A DNA stretch of 64,000 bases from an uncultured Stenotrophomonas sp. (GTDB lineage: Bacteria; Pseudomonadota; Gammaproteobacteria; Xanthomonadales; Xanthomonadaceae): the NCBI RefSeq assembly GCF_945952405.1, contig NZ_CAMFIA010000014.1, forward strand, positions 41,570-105,569. Direction: 5' to 3'. Made by a program: the position numbers and the translations under genes. Of this stretch, positions 25,721 through 37,235 are shown piece after piece. Each line of letters begins with the position of its first letter. Position 1 is the stretch's first letter. A model generated the notes under the pieces. That model had not been told where the DNA came from, searched no databases, and saw only the letters and a program-made list of their open reading frames with translations.

Positions 25721-26821
25721 ATGCGTTTCACACTGCAGCGCGAAGCCTTTCTCAAGCCGTTGGCACAGGTCGTCAACGTGGTCGAACGCCGCCAGACCCT
25801 TCCGGTTCTGGCCAATTTCCTGGTCCAGGTGCAGAACGGCCAGCTGTCGCTGACCGGTACCGACCTGGAAGTGGAGATGGTGTCGCGGATCGCGGTTGAA
25901 GATGCCCAGGACGGCGAAACCACCATTCCGGCCCGCAAGCTGTTCGAGATCATCCGCGCCCTGCCCGACGGCAGCCGGATCACCGTCTCGCAGACCGGTG
26001 ACAAGATCACCGTGCAGGCTGGCCGCAGCCGCTTCACCCTGGCGACCCTGCCCTCCAACGACTTCCCGTCGGTGGACGAAGTGGAAGCTACCGAGCGCGT
26101 GGCCATCGGCGAAGCGACCCTGAAGGAGCTGATCGAACGCACCGCGTTCGCGATGGCCCAGCAGGACGTGCGCTACTACCTCAACGGCCTGCTGTTCGAT
26201 CTGCGCGGTGATGCCCTGCGTACCGTCGCCACCGACGGCCATCGCCTGGCACTGTGCGAAACCGATCTGGCCAAGCCGAGCGGTTCCAAGCGCCAGATCA
26301 TCGTGCCGCGCAAGGGTGTGACCGAACTGCAGCGCCTGCTCGAGAGCGGCGATCGCGAGATCGAGCTGGAAGTCGGCCGCAGCCACGTTCGCGTCAAGCG
26401 CGACGATGTCACCTTCACCTCGAAGCTGATCGATGGCCGCTTCCCGGATTACGAGGCCGTGATTCCGATCGGCGCCGACCGCGAAGTGAAGGTTGATCGC
26501 GAAGCCCTGCGTGCGTCGCTGCAGCGTGCCGCGATCCTGTCGAACGAGAAGTACCGCGGCATCCGCGTGGAAGTCTCGCCGGGCAACCTGAAGATCAGCG
26601 CCCACAACCCGGAGCAGGAAGAAGCCCAGGAAGAGATCGAAGCCGATACCACGGTCAGCGATCTGGCCATTGGCTTCAACGTGAACTACCTGCTGGATGC
26701 CCTGTCTGCCCTGCGCGATGAGGAAGTGATCATCCAGCTGCGCGATTCCAATTCTTCGGCGCTGGTGCGTGAATCCAGCAGCGAGAAGTCGCGCCATGTG
26801 GTGATGCCGCTGCGTCTCTGA
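25721..26821 (+). CDS. dnaN: DNA polymerase III beta sliding clamp
   Basis: A 366-residue clamp of three repeated domains (starts near 1, 125 and 245), the usual length. MRFTLQREAFLKPLAQVVNV at the N-terminus and SSEKSRHVVMPLRL at the C-terminus (the conserved PMRL-like end lining the clamp-binding pocket) are intact. It tethers polymerase to DNA. Followed by a terminator, so recF probably has its own promoter, unlike the compact dnaA-dnaN-recF order in many bacteria. Confidence 0.98.
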   Translation: MRFTLQREAFLKPLAQVVNVVERRQTLPVLANFLVQVQNGQLSLTGTDLEVEMVSRIAVEDAQDGETTIPARKLFEIIRALPDGSRITVSQTGDKITVQAGRSRFTLATLPSNDFPSVDEVEATERVAIGEATLKELIERTAFAMAQQDVRYYLNGLLFDLRGDALRTVATDGHRLALCETDLAKPSGSKRQIIVPRKGVTELQRLLESGDREIELEVGRSHVRVKRDDVTFTSKLIDGRFPDYEAVIPIGADREVKVDREALRASLQRAAILSNEKYRGIRVEVSPGNLKISAHNPEQEEAQEEIEADTTVSDLAIGFNVNYLLDALSALRDEEVIIQLRDSNSSALVRESSSEKSRHVVMPLRL

Positions 26822-26830
26822 CAGCAGCGC

Positions 26831-26846
26831 TGTTCCACGTGGAACC
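26831..26846. promoter_or_regulatory. parS-like site 1
   Basis: TGTTCCACGTGGAACC, a 16-bp near-perfect palindrome matching the bacterial parS form TGTTnCACGTGnAACA. Ten bases after the dnaN stop. Probable ParB binding site for origin segregation. Confidence 0.75.
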
Positions 26847-26851
26847 GAACG

Positions 26852-26881
26852 ACGCCCGGAATCTTCCGGGCGTTTTTTTTT
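26852..26881 (+). terminator. Rho-independent terminator after dnaN
   Basis: ACGCCCGGAA TCT TCCGGGCGT stem followed by nine T residues, 30 bp after the dnaN stop. Confidence 0.93.
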
Positions 26882-26884
26882 GCT

Positions 26885-26900
26885 GGTTCCACGTGGAGCA
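26885..26900. promoter_or_regulatory. parS-like site 2
   Basis: GGTTCCACGTGGAGCA: intact CCACGTGG core with one mismatch in the right arm. Only 54 bp from site 1. Confidence 0.6.
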
Positions 26901-27809
26901 TTAGCCCATCTGCGTTCGGATCGACACAGGCCCGACGCCTTCGTGGCCGTGGTCTGCGGTTCCACGGTCTCCGCGTAGCGAGGCGTGATCGTCGAATCGA
27001 TCTCGAGTGCCAACGCTGCGCGCCTGGAGCGATTGGCACTCACTGGCTTGCACCGGATCACCGTTGCAGCGATTCACGACCTGGATCCTCCCCAGCTGCC
27101 GATGCCCCCGACCCTCCAACTGAGCTGGTCTTCGGTTCCTGCAAACGCCACTGTCCACAGGCCGGGTTTGGGGCAGATCGGGTCAAGCCTGGCTTCTAAA
27201 TCTGGGTATAAATCTAAAGCATGGTGGTGATGGTAGGGCCAGATCTCGTGGAAAAATCACTTATCTATTTGATTTTAAATGTATTTATGCACCTGAAACC
27301 CCCTGTATAGGGGGCCTTGGGGCTGGGGGGGAACCTGTGGATAGTTTCTCGGGCCAGGCAAAAGGGCTTTTTTATCCACAGATTGCCCATACCTTGTGTA
27401 TAAGTCATACAGGCCCCCTGTGGACAGCGTGGAACGGTCACTCCGAATTTCTTGAAATCTGTGGAACCGCCCAGAGCATGGCCTCGCAGATTTCAAGGAA
27501 TCTGCGGGTTTGAACGGGCGGGCTGCGCTGCAGAGGGGCCGGGAGGCGCTTGGCGCCGCCGTGGAATCGGTGAAATCTGCCGGTATTGCCCCTGCCAGCC
27601 TGCCCAGAATTGAAGGATTCCGCCGCCTGGCCGTGGGCCAACGCGGTCACACCGGAAAGATTGCGCCACGTGGAACCGGCCGTTGCTGCCGACTCGACCG
27701 GGCTGCCTCCGGCGTGGCAGCGTGTGGGCCTCGTCGGGCTTGACCGATGCAGTAAGCTGATGGATCCCCTGCCCTTCAACCGCCCCGAGCGGATGGTCTT
27801 TCGCGCCCC
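26901..27809. other. Long dnaN-recF intergenic region, second oriC candidate
   Basis: About 0.9 kb with no convincing gene. The segment 27250-27290 is the most AT-rich run in the area (AAAAATCACTTATCTATTTG, then ATTTTAAATGTATTTATG). It is followed by DnaA-box-like sequences TGTGGATAG (27336-27344), TTATCCACA (27372-27380) and TGTGTATAA (27395-27403), the last two fitting the consensus. An 11-bp inverted repeat CTTGAAATCTG / CAGATTTCAAG lies at 27451-27461 and 27487-27497. A parS-like site follows at 27662. The rest (26901-27230) holds nothing recognised. Confidence 0.55.
27662..27677. promoter_or_regulatory. parS-like site 3 (half degenerate)
   Basis: TGCGCCACGTGGAACC: core and right arm intact, left arm with mismatches. 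Lies in the dnaN-recF gap. Confidence 0.5.
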
Positions 27810-28904
27810 ATGCAGATCCGCCGCCTCGCCTTGCATCAACTGCGTCGCTTCAGTACGGTGGAGCTGTCACCCCAGCCGGGCTTGAACCTGCTGACCGGAG
27901 ACAATGGCGCCGGCAAGACCAGCGTGCTCGAAGCCCTGCACCTGATGGCGTACGGGCGCAGCTTCCGTGGCCGGGTGCGCGATGGCCTGGTGCGCCAGGG
28001 CCAGGAAGCGTTGGAAATCTTCGTGGAATGGGACGAACAGCGTGCCAATCACCCGCCGCATCGCCGCAAGGCGGGCCTGCGCCATAGCGGCCAGGACTGG
28101 AAGGGCCGGTTGGACGGCGAAGACGTGGCCCAGCTTGGCAATCTCTGCGCTGCCTTGGCGGTGGTGACGTTCGAGCCCGGCAGCCATGCCCTGGTCAGTG
28201 GCGGCGGTGAACCGCGCCGGCGCTTCCTCGATTGGGGCTTGTTCCACGTGGAACCGGATTTCCTGTCGCTGTGGCGGCGCTACTCGCGGGCCCTGAAGCA
28301 GCGCAATGCCCTGCTCAAGCAAGGCGGGCCGTCGCGGATGCTCGATACCTGGGATCATGAACTGGCCGAAGCCGGCGAACCCCTGACCAGTCGTCGCCAG
28401 CATTACCTGGAACGGTTGCAGCAGCGCACCGGGGCGTTGGCGGCCAGCCTGGCCCCGCAATTGGGGATACAGGGTCTGGAACTGAGCCCAGGCTGGCGCC
28501 GGCACGAACTTCCGCTGGCCGATGCCCTGCTGCTGGCCCGGGAGCGCGACCGCCAGGCGGGTTACACCTCGGTCGGCCCGCATCGGGCGGACTGGAGTGT
28601 GGATTTCCACAGCATTCCCGGACGTGACGCGTTGTCGCGGGGCCAGGCCAAGCTGACGGCCCTGGCCTGCCTGCTGGCTCAGGCTGAAGACTATGCGGAA
28701 CAGCGCGGCGAGTGGCCGGTGATCGCGCTGGATGATCTGGCTTCGGAGCTGGATCGCACCCACCAGGCACGGGTGCTGGAGCGCCTGCTCAATGGACCGG
28801 CTCAGATCTTCATTACCGCCACCGAATCCCCGGCGGCACTGCAGGATCTGACCCACATCACCCGGTTCCACGTGGAACATGCACAGATCGTGGCTGTGCC
28901 ATAG
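27810..28904 (+). CDS. recF: DNA replication and repair protein RecF
   Basis: A 364-residue SMC-like ATPase that helps load RecA at gaps. Walker [16 protein letters not shown] (about 31-45), the ABC signature LSRGQAKL and Walker [13 protein letters not shown] are intact. Length typical. The gene contains two parS-like palindromes (28240 and 28864), both encoding FHVE, showing that the coding sequence accommodates the sites. Confidence 0.97.
   Translation: MQIRRLALHQLRRFSTVELSPQPGLNLLTGDNGAGKTSVLEALHLMAYGRSFRGRVRDGLVRQGQEALEIFVEWDEQRANHPPHRRKAGLRHSGQDWKGRLDGEDVAQLGNLCAALAVVTFEPGSHALVSGGGEPRRRFLDWGLFHVEPDFLSLWRRYSRALKQRNALLKQGGPSRMLDTWDHELAEAGEPLTSRRQHYLERLQQRTGALAASLAPQLGIQGLELSPGWRRHELPLADALLLARERDRQAGYTSVGPHRADWSVDFHSIPGRDALSRGQAKLTALACLLAQAEDYAEQRGEWPVIALDDLASELDRTHQARVLERLLNGPAQIFITATESPAALQDLTHITRFHVEHAQIVAVP
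28240..28255. promoter_or_regulatory. parS-like site 4, inside recF
   Basis: TGTTCCACGTGGAACC, identical to site 1, within the recF codons for LFHVEP. Confidence 0.75.
28864..28879. promoter_or_regulatory. parS-like site 5, at the end of recF
   Basis: GGTTCCACGTGGAACA, a 14-bp perfect palindrome core (GTTCCACGTGGAAC), 25 bp before the recF stop. Confidence 0.75.
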
Positions 28905-28933
28905 TGGGCACACCAGGGCCGCTCGACCCCGGC

Positions 28934-31476
<2,543 letters not shown>

Positions 31477-31490
31477 CACAATCCGGTGAC

Positions 31491-31520
31491 GGCCGGCGCA
31501 CGGGGAGGTGCGCCGGCCTT
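31491..31520 (+). terminator. Hairpin terminator after gyrB
   Basis: GGCCGGCGCAC / GTGCGCCGGCC stem with a GGGGAG loop, 14 bp after the gyrB stop, with only a short T run. Confidence 0.55.
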
Positions 31521-31543
31521 CGACTCCCGAACGCAGGTACCTG

Positions 31544-32389
31544 ATGTCCGCATCCGCCCCGGTTTCCGCTCCGCCCCCGATTCCGCCGGCCTCGGCCGCG
31601 CCGCGCGCCGGTTCCGCACTGGCGGGCTTCTTCATCGACCTGGGCATCGGTGCCGTCACCCTGTTCGGCCTGAGCCTGATCAGCGGGCTGTTCTGGGGTT
31701 TCTACCGCGCGATCGTGGTCAGCCATGCCAACGCGGCGGCCAATGGCGGAGCGCTGTCGACGGACACGGTCGGTGCGGCGGTCGGCCAGCCCGGTGCGCT
31801 GGCGCAGATCCTGATGGCCTTGATCGCCACCGGCGGTGCGGCCCTGCTGCTGTATTTCTGGCGACGCCCGGCCAATGCCGCAGAGCGTCTCGCCTCCCGC
31901 CAGGCGTTGCAGCGGCCCTCGACCTGGGGCTGGACCCTGCTGGTGGCCACCCTGATCGTGCTTGGCAGCAACGGCATCGCCTTCCTGGCCAAGCAGTTCG
32001 GCATCGAGCCGGTGCCCACCAACGTGGAACTCATGCAGAACGCGATCGCGCGTTTCCCGCTGTTCCTGGTGCTGTTTGCGGTGGTGCTGGCGCCGGCCTA
32101 TGAGGAACTGCTGTTCCGCCGCGTGCTGTTCGGACGCCTGTGGCAGGCCGGCCGGCCCTGGCTGGGCATCGTTCTCAGCAGCCTGGCCTTCGCGCTGGTG
32201 CATGAAGTCCCCGGCCTGAGCAAGAACTCACTGCTCGGCATGGCCCAGCTGTGGCTGGTCTATGGCGGCATGGGCGCCGCGTTCTGCTGGCTGTACCAGC
32301 GCACCGGCACGTTGTGGGCGGCGATCACCGCGCATGCGTTGAACAACGCCGTGGCACTTGCCGCGATGGTGTTCCTGGGGTCAACGTAA
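31544..32389 (+). CDS. CPBP-family intramembrane metalloprotease
   Basis: A 281-residue protein with a Pro-rich N-terminus and about seven membrane helices. Abi/CPBP motifs: YEELLFRRVLFGRL (EExxxR, motif 1, about 186-199), FALVHEVPG (motif 2) and AHALNNAV (HxxxN, motif 3). The family includes prenyl-protein processing enzymes and bacteriocin self-immunity proteins; no bacteriocin genes are near, so a house-keeping membrane protease is more likely. Start at ATG 31544, after the gyrB terminator. Confidence 0.85.
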   Translation: MSASAPVSAPPPIPPASAAPRAGSALAGFFIDLGIGAVTLFGLSLISGLFWGFYRAIVVSHANAAANGGALSTDTVGAAVGQPGALAQILMALIATGGAALLLYFWRRPANAAERLASRQALQRPSTWGWTLLVATLIVLGSNGIAFLAKQFGIEPVPTNVELMQNAIARFPLFLVLFAVVLAPAYEELLFRRVLFGRLWQAGRPWLGIVLSSLAFALVHEVPGLSKNSLLGMAQLWLVYGGMGAAFCWLYQRTGTLWAAITAHALNNAVALAAMVFLGST

Positions 32390-32460
32390 CGCCGTGTCCG
32401 CTTGACGAAAGATTAAGCCGTTACGCTACACACTGCGCACATGAACACGGGGGAGCTTCC

Positions 32461-33267
32461 ATGAAACACCTGCTGCTGGCCCTTGTCATCACCGCCCTGG
32501 TCAGTGCGTGTGCCACCACCACCTCGCCCACCGGGCGCCGGCAGATGGTGGGTGGCGTGTCGCAGGCGCAGCTCGATCAGCTGGGTGCGCAGGCCTTCGC
32601 CGAAACCAAGCAGAAGGAAAAGATCAGCACCGACGGCCGCCAGAACGGCTACGTGCAGTGCGTGGTCAATGCCCTGGTCGCGCAGCTGCCGCCTCAATAC
32701 CGTGGCGTACGGTGGGAGACCGCGGTGTTCGTCGACAAGGAGCCCAACGCGTTCGCCCTGCCCGGCGGCAAGGTCGGCGTGAATACGGGCATTTTCAGCG
32801 TCGCCAAGAACCAGGACCAGCTGGCTGCCGTGATCGGCCATGAGATCGGCCACGTCATTGCCCGCCACCACGAGGAACGCATCACCCGCCAGATGGGCGC
32901 ACAGACCGGCCTGGCCGTGCTCGGCGCGCTGGCCGGAGCCGCCTACGGCGAAGGTGCCGCCAGTACGGTCAACCAGCTCGGCGGCATGGGCGCGCAGACC
33001 GCCTTCCTGCTGCCCGGCTCGCGTACCCAGGAAAGCGAGGCCGACGTGATCGGCCAGCGGTTGATGGCCCAGGCCGGTTTCAACCCGGCGCAGGCAGTCG
33101 ATCTGTGGCAGAACATGATGGCCGCCAGTGGCGGTCGCAGCCCGCAATGGCTGTCCACCCACCCCGATCCGGCCAACCGGATCCAGGAACTGCGACGCGA
33201 TGCACCGGGCCTGACCCCGGTCTATCAGCAGGCGCAGGCGGCCGGACTGCGGCCAAAGTGCGGATGA
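32461..33267 (+). CDS. M48-family metallopeptidase lipoprotein
   Basis: A 268-residue lipoprotein (MKHLLLALVITALVSAC lipobox) with a zinc site HEIGHVIARHHEE (HExxH, about 127-131) and a downstream third ligand in ESEADVIGQRLM. Related to LoiP/YcaL/BepA periplasmic proteases that degrade misassembled outer-membrane proteins. GGGGGAG lies just before the ATG. The +2 residue is Ala, so Lol sorting to the outer membrane is expected. C-terminal WLSTHPDPANRIQEL is conserved in the group. Confidence 0.9.
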   Translation: MKHLLLALVITALVSACATTTSPTGRRQMVGGVSQAQLDQLGAQAFAETKQKEKISTDGRQNGYVQCVVNALVAQLPPQYRGVRWETAVFVDKEPNAFALPGGKVGVNTGIFSVAKNQDQLAAVIGHEIGHVIARHHEERITRQMGAQTGLAVLGALAGAAYGEGAASTVNQLGGMGAQTAFLLPGSRTQESEADVIGQRLMAQAGFNPAQAVDLWQNMMAASGGRSPQWLSTHPDPANRIQELRRDAPGLTPVYQQAQAAGLRPKCG

Positions 33268-33399
33268 GTGCGCAGTTCTATGCTGTATTGCAGCACATAA
33301 AACGATTTCTCACGCCATCTGTTTCTGATACGTTTGGCGGCTCAGATTTTTCTGACAGTCCGACTTTGCCGCTAACCGGCGGTTCGATCGAGGTGAACG

Positions 33400-34587
33400 A
33401 TGATTTTCCGTAACCACAAAGCTGTGCTTTCCGTCCTCGTCGCGACCGCCCTGACCGGCGCCGTGGTCACCGATGCCTTCGCGCAGTCCTCGCGCTCCTC
33501 CGAGCGCGGGAACCGCGGCGGCAAGCAGGCCAAGGCCGAGGTGCTGTACCCGAACGCGACCCGCCAGGAGCCGACGGTCAAGGCCTCGGCCAAGATGGGC
33601 AGCAAGCTGCAGAAAATGATCGACAGCTACAACAAGGAAAAGTTCCCGGAGACCCGCACCCAGGCCGACGCCATCCTGGCTGACAGCGCCGCGAACGAGT
33701 ACGACAAGTCGCTGGCCGCGCAGCTGGCCTCGCAGGCCGCCTACCAGACCGACGACACCCCGGGCGCCATCGCGTACCTGAAGCAGGTCCTGCAGTTCAA
33801 CGGCCTGGACAACAACGGCCACTTCCAGTCGATGCTGATGCTGGGCCAGCTGCAGCTGCAGGAAGACAAGACCGCTGAAGGCCTGGCCACGCTCGACAAG
33901 TACTTCGCCGAGAGCAAGTCGACCAAGCCGGAAGAACTGATCGCCAAGGGCCAGGCGCTGTACCAGCTGGAGCGCTACCAGGAAGCGATCCCGGTGCTGA
34001 AGCAGGCCATCGCCGGCGCCGCCGAACCGAAGGACAACTGGAACCAGCTGCTGATGGCAGCCCTGTCCGAAGCCGGCCAGTCCGGTGAAGCGGTCAAGGA
34101 AGCCGAAGCGCTGGCCGCCAAGAACCCGAACGACAAGAAGGCCCAGCTGAACCTGGCCAGCATGTACATGCAGGCCGAGCAGATGGACAAGGCGGCCGCG
34201 GTGATGGACAAGCTGCGCAGCAGCGGCCAGCTCACCGAAGAGCGCGAGTACAAGCAGCTGTACTCGATCTATGCCAACACCGAACACAAGGAAAAGGACG
34301 TCATCGCGGTCATCAACGAAGGGTTGCAGAAGGGCATCCTGAAGCCGGATTACCAGGTCTACCTGGCTCTGGCCCAGTCCTACTACTACTCCGACCAGGT
34401 GCCGCAGGCGATCGATGCGTGGCAGAAGGCTGCCCCGCTGTCCAAGGACGGTGAGACCTACCTGAACCTGGCACGCGTCCTGCATGCCGAAGGGCGCATC
34501 CCGGAGGCCAAGCAGGCCGCCCAGCAGGCGCTGGCGAAGGGTGTGAAGAACCAGGCTGATGCCAAAAAAATCATCAACCTGAAGTAA
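33400..34587 (+). CDS. Periplasmic TPR protein upstream of tonB
   Basis: A 395-residue protein with a signal peptide (cleavage after VTDAFA, about residue 28) and a series of TPR-like helical pairs between about 60 and 395 (for example AIAYLKQVLQFNG, AIPVLKQAIAG, EAIDAWQKAAPL). Rich in Lys, Gln and Ala. A TPR protein encoded with TonB genes (TtpA type) assists TonB-dependent uptake in some proteobacteria; the placement 143 bp before tonB points the same way, but this is inference. Confidence 0.8.
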   Translation: MIFRNHKAVLSVLVATALTGAVVTDAFAQSSRSSERGNRGGKQAKAEVLYPNATRQEPTVKASAKMGSKLQKMIDSYNKEKFPETRTQADAILADSAANEYDKSLAAQLASQAAYQTDDTPGAIAYLKQVLQFNGLDNNGHFQSMLMLGQLQLQEDKTAEGLATLDKYFAESKSTKPEELIAKGQALYQLERYQEAIPVLKQAIAGAAEPKDNWNQLLMAALSEAGQSGEAVKEAEALAAKNPNDKKAQLNLASMYMQAEQMDKAAAVMDKLRSSGQLTEEREYKQLYSIYANTEHKEKDVIAVINEGLQKGILKPDYQVYLALAQSYYYSDQVPQAIDAWQKAAPLSKDGETYLNLARVLHAEGRIPEAKQAAQQALAKGVKNQADAKKIINLK

Positions 34588-34730
34588 GTAGGAATAACGC
34601 CTGAATGCCTGCTCAGTTGATGCGCAGGCGCTCAGGATTGGTATAAGCTTGGAGGTTCCTGCGGTGTCATGCACCGCTGATCAGGGATTCCGCCCCCGGC
34701 ATCCCGGCCCCACTATTGAGCTCTTGGCGC

Positions 34731-35399
34731 ATGACGGAACAACTAGTCGTTCACCGGTACGAACAACCCGATGACAAGGGGCTGAGCTGGCCTCGCATCG
34801 TCGGCATCGCGTTTGTAATTGCCCTGCATCTGGCCGCCTTCATGATGCTCCTCATTCCCGCCGTGGCTCCCAAGGCCGTCGCGGAGAAGGAGCGCAACGT
34901 CATGGTGACCATCGTCGATGCGCCGCCGCCGCCGCCCCCGCCGCCGCCGCCGCCGCCGCCGACCGATACTCCGCCGCCGCCGGTGAAGAATCTGTCGCCG
35001 CCGAAGCCGTCGCCGGTCCCGCCGCCGCCGCAGGCGCCGGTCGTGGACGTGCCGGAACCGCGCCCGAGCGATATCGTCACCCCGCCGTCGCCTCCGTCGC
35101 CGCCGGCTGCGCCGACCTCGATCGAGGCCAGCGTGGACATCTCGTCGAAGGCCATGAATCCGCCGCGCTACCCGCCGGCAGCCTTCCGCGCTGGTATCCA
35201 GGGCGAAGTGATCCTGATCATTGATGTCGATGCCAGCGGCAACGTCACCAATGTCACGGTGGAAAAGTCCAGCCGTAACCGCGACCTGGACCGTGCTGCG
35301 ATGGAAGCAGCTCGCAAGTGGCGCTTCAACGCCGCTGAATCTGGCGGTAAGAAGGCGGCAGGTCGCGTTCGCGTCCCGGTCAACTTTGCGCTGAACTGA
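34731..35399 (+). CDS. tonB: Energy transducer TonB
   Basis: A 222-residue inner-membrane protein linking the ExbBD proton motor to outer-membrane receptors. One N-terminal helix (VGIAFVIALHLAAFMMLLI, about 25-43), then a Pro-rich periplasmic spacer containing an uninterrupted run of 13 prolines, and the C-terminal TonB domain (PRYPPAAFRAGIQGEVILII, then RAAMEAARKWRF). ATG 34731 is preferred over one five codons upstream. The Pro run is coded by near-pure CCG repeats (about 34921-34962), prone to in-frame length change. Heads tonB-exbB-exbD1-exbD2. Confidence 0.95.
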   Translation: MTEQLVVHRYEQPDDKGLSWPRIVGIAFVIALHLAAFMMLLIPAVAPKAVAEKERNVMVTIVDAPPPPPPPPPPPPPTDTPPPPVKNLSPPKPSPVPPPPQAPVVDVPEPRPSDIVTPPSPPSPPAAPTSIEASVDISSKAMNPPRYPPAAFRAGIQGEVILIIDVDASGNVTNVTVEKSSRNRDLDRAAMEAARKWRFNAAESGGKKAAGRVRVPVNFALN

Positions 35400-35492
35400 T
35401 GCGCCCGGGTGGCCGCCTGGCCACCCCCGCCCCAGTTCGATTGTTTAGCTTAGCTACACCCTTTATCACCACACACAACAAAGGTAAGCGTC

Positions 35493-36254
35493 ATGCTGCA
35501 GGAAATTTTCATCGCCGCTGCTGCCGGGGGCAATCCGTCCAACGCCCTGTCGCAGATGGGCTTCGAGCACCTGATCCACGAAATGACCACCAAGCCGGGT
35601 GATTTCGCGGTTTCCTGGGTCGTGCTGCTGACCCTGATCGCCATGTCGGCCATGTCCTGGTACTGGACCGTCATCAACATCTTCCGTGCTACCCGCCTGA
35701 AGAGCGCCGCTGATCGCGTCGTCAGCCTGTTCTGGGACACCCCGAACGCGCAGGACGCCATCCGTGCGATGGAAGAACAGCCGGCTTCCGAGCCGTTCTC
35801 GAAGATCGCCCTGGACGCTGCGCAGGCTGCTGCCCACCACCAGCGCGCTGAAGGCGGCGCCACCGGTGGCGTGGGTGAGAACCTGAGCCGTTCGGAGTTC
35901 GTCGACCGCGCCCTGCGTCAGGCCGTGACCCGCGAAAGCAACAAGCTGCAGTCGGGCATGACCCTGCTGGCCACCGTCGGCGCGACCGCTCCGTTCGTCG
36001 GTCTGCTGGGTACCGTGTGGGGCATCTACGGCGCGCTGATCAAGATCGGTGCCACCGGCTCCGCTTCGATCGACGCCGTTGCCGGCCCGGTGGGTGAAGC
36101 GCTGATCATGACCGCGATCGGTCTGTTCGTCGCGATCCCGGCCGTGTTCGCCTTCAACTTCTTCAGCAAGATCAACAGCGCGACCATCAGCAAGTTCGAT
36201 ACCTTCGCGCACGACCTGCACGACTTCTTCGCCACCGGCTCGCGCGTCCGCTAA
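35493..36254 (+). CDS. exbB: Biopolymer transport protein ExbB
   Basis: A 253-residue MotA/TolQ/ExbB-family proton channel subunit with three membrane helices (VVLLTLIAMSAMSWYWTVI at about 44-62; LLATVGATAPFVGLLGTVWG, about 151-170; ALIMTAIGLFVAIPAVFAFN, about 198-217). The conserved LLATVGATAPFVGLLGTVWGI signature is intact. Partner of ExbD and TonB. 93 bp after tonB. Confidence 0.96.
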   Translation: MLQEIFIAAAAGGNPSNALSQMGFEHLIHEMTTKPGDFAVSWVVLLTLIAMSAMSWYWTVINIFRATRLKSAADRVVSLFWDTPNAQDAIRAMEEQPASEPFSKIALDAAQAAAHHQRAEGGATGGVGENLSRSEFVDRALRQAVTRESNKLQSGMTLLATVGATAPFVGLLGTVWGIYGALIKIGATGSASIDAVAGPVGEALIMTAIGLFVAIPAVFAFNFFSKINSATISKFDTFAHDLHDFFATGSRVR

Positions 36255-36315
36255 TTGCGGCGCGCGTCACCCAGCGACGAAGTAAGTAGTCACCAAGATC
36301 TAGACGGAGCCCGTT

Positions 36316-36741
36316 ATGGCTTTCAGTAGTGGTAACAGCGGCGGCCCCATGGCCGACATCAACGTTACGCCCCTCGTGGACGTGATGCTGGTGCTGCTGA
36401 TCATCTTCATCATCACGGCGCCCCTGATGTCCCACAAGGTCAAGGTGGATCTGCCGGAAGCCAACCTGATCCAGAAGCCGGAAGACGCTGAAAAGCGTTC
36501 CGGACCGATCACCCTGGCAGTCAAGGAAGACGGCTCGATCTACTGGAACGACGAAGAAATCAACAAGCAGACTCTCGAGTCGCGCTTGGCGACCGCCGCC
36601 CAGCAGACCCCGCAGCCGCCGCTGAACCTGCGTGGTGACCGCACCACCAAGATGCGCGTCATCAACGACCTGACCAAGGTCGCGCAGGAGCAGGGCATGC
36701 TGGACGTCGGCTTCGTCGCGACCAAAGAGAAGGGGCAATAA
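36316..36741 (+). CDS. exbD1: Biopolymer transport protein ExbD1
   Basis: A 141-residue protein with one membrane helix ([17 protein letters not shown]) preceded by [11 protein letters not shown], whose Asp in the helix is the proton-carrying residue. The periplasmic domain follows (KVKVDLPEANL). Paired with ExbD2 immediately downstream; the two share nearly the same first 40 residues, evidence of a tandem duplication. Confidence 0.95.
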   Translation: MAFSSGNSGGPMADINVTPLVDVMLVLLIIFIITAPLMSHKVKVDLPEANLIQKPEDAEKRSGPITLAVKEDGSIYWNDEEINKQTLESRLATAAQQTPQPPLNLRGDRTTKMRVINDLTKVAQEQGMLDVGFVATKEKGQ

Positions 36742-36744
36742 GCC

Positions 36745-37158
36745 ATGGCATTCAGTAGTGGTGGTGGCAAGGGCCCCATGGCCGACATCAACGTCACGCC
36801 CCTCGTGGACGTGATGCTGGTTCTGCTGATCATCTTCATCGTGACCGCGCCGATCATGACGTACCCGATCGCCGTGGACCTGCCGCAGCGCGTGCTCAAC
36901 CCACCGCCGCAGCTGGTCGAACCGCCGCCGCCGATCGAACTGAAGATCGACGCCAGCAACCAGGTCTCGTGGAACAACAGCCCGATCAATACCAGCGAGC
37001 TGCAGCAGCGGATGGAGCAGGAGGTCCAGCGTGACCCGACCAACCAGCCGGAACTGCGCATCGACGCCAGCCCGGATTCCGAGTACGACGTGATGGCCAA
37101 GGTTCTGGCTGCCGCGAAGAACGCTCAGATGAAGAAGATCGGTTTTGTGCAGCAGTAA
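36745..37158 (+). CDS. exbD2: Biopolymer transport protein ExbD2
   Basis: A 137-residue second ExbD. Same [20 protein letters not shown] start as ExbD1 but a divergent periplasmic part with [20 protein letters not shown]. Three bases after exbD1. In Xanthomonas campestris exbD2 is needed for the plant hypersensitive response rather than for iron uptake as such; whether that applies here is unknown. Followed by a strong terminator. Confidence 0.94.
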   Translation: MAFSSGGGKGPMADINVTPLVDVMLVLLIIFIVTAPIMTYPIAVDLPQRVLNPPPQLVEPPPPIELKIDASNQVSWNNSPINTSELQQRMEQEVQRDPTNQPELRIDASPDSEYDVMAKVLAAAKNAQMKKIGFVQQ

Positions 37159-37197
37159 TCGCAACACCGCAATACAACAGTCATGACGCGACTGCAG

Positions 37198-37229
37198 ACG
37201 CCCCTGGAAACAGGGGCGTCTTTTTTTTG
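37198..37229 (+). terminator. Rho-independent terminator of the tonB-exb operon
   Basis: GACGCCCCTG GAAA CAGGGGCGTC followed by eight T residues, 40 bp after exbD2. Confidence 0.95.
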
Positions 37230-37235
37230 TTTTCC

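Noticed and set aside
32251-32460. Longer N-terminus for the M48 lipoprotein
   Set aside because: The frame extends back into the CPBP gene, but the lipoprotein signal and GGGGGAG ribosome-binding site fix the start at 32461.
34601-34730. Fur box or clear sigma-70 promoter before tonB
   Set aside because: A TATAAG near 34641 is present, but no matching -35 at proper spacing and no convincing Fur palindrome could be found by eye.
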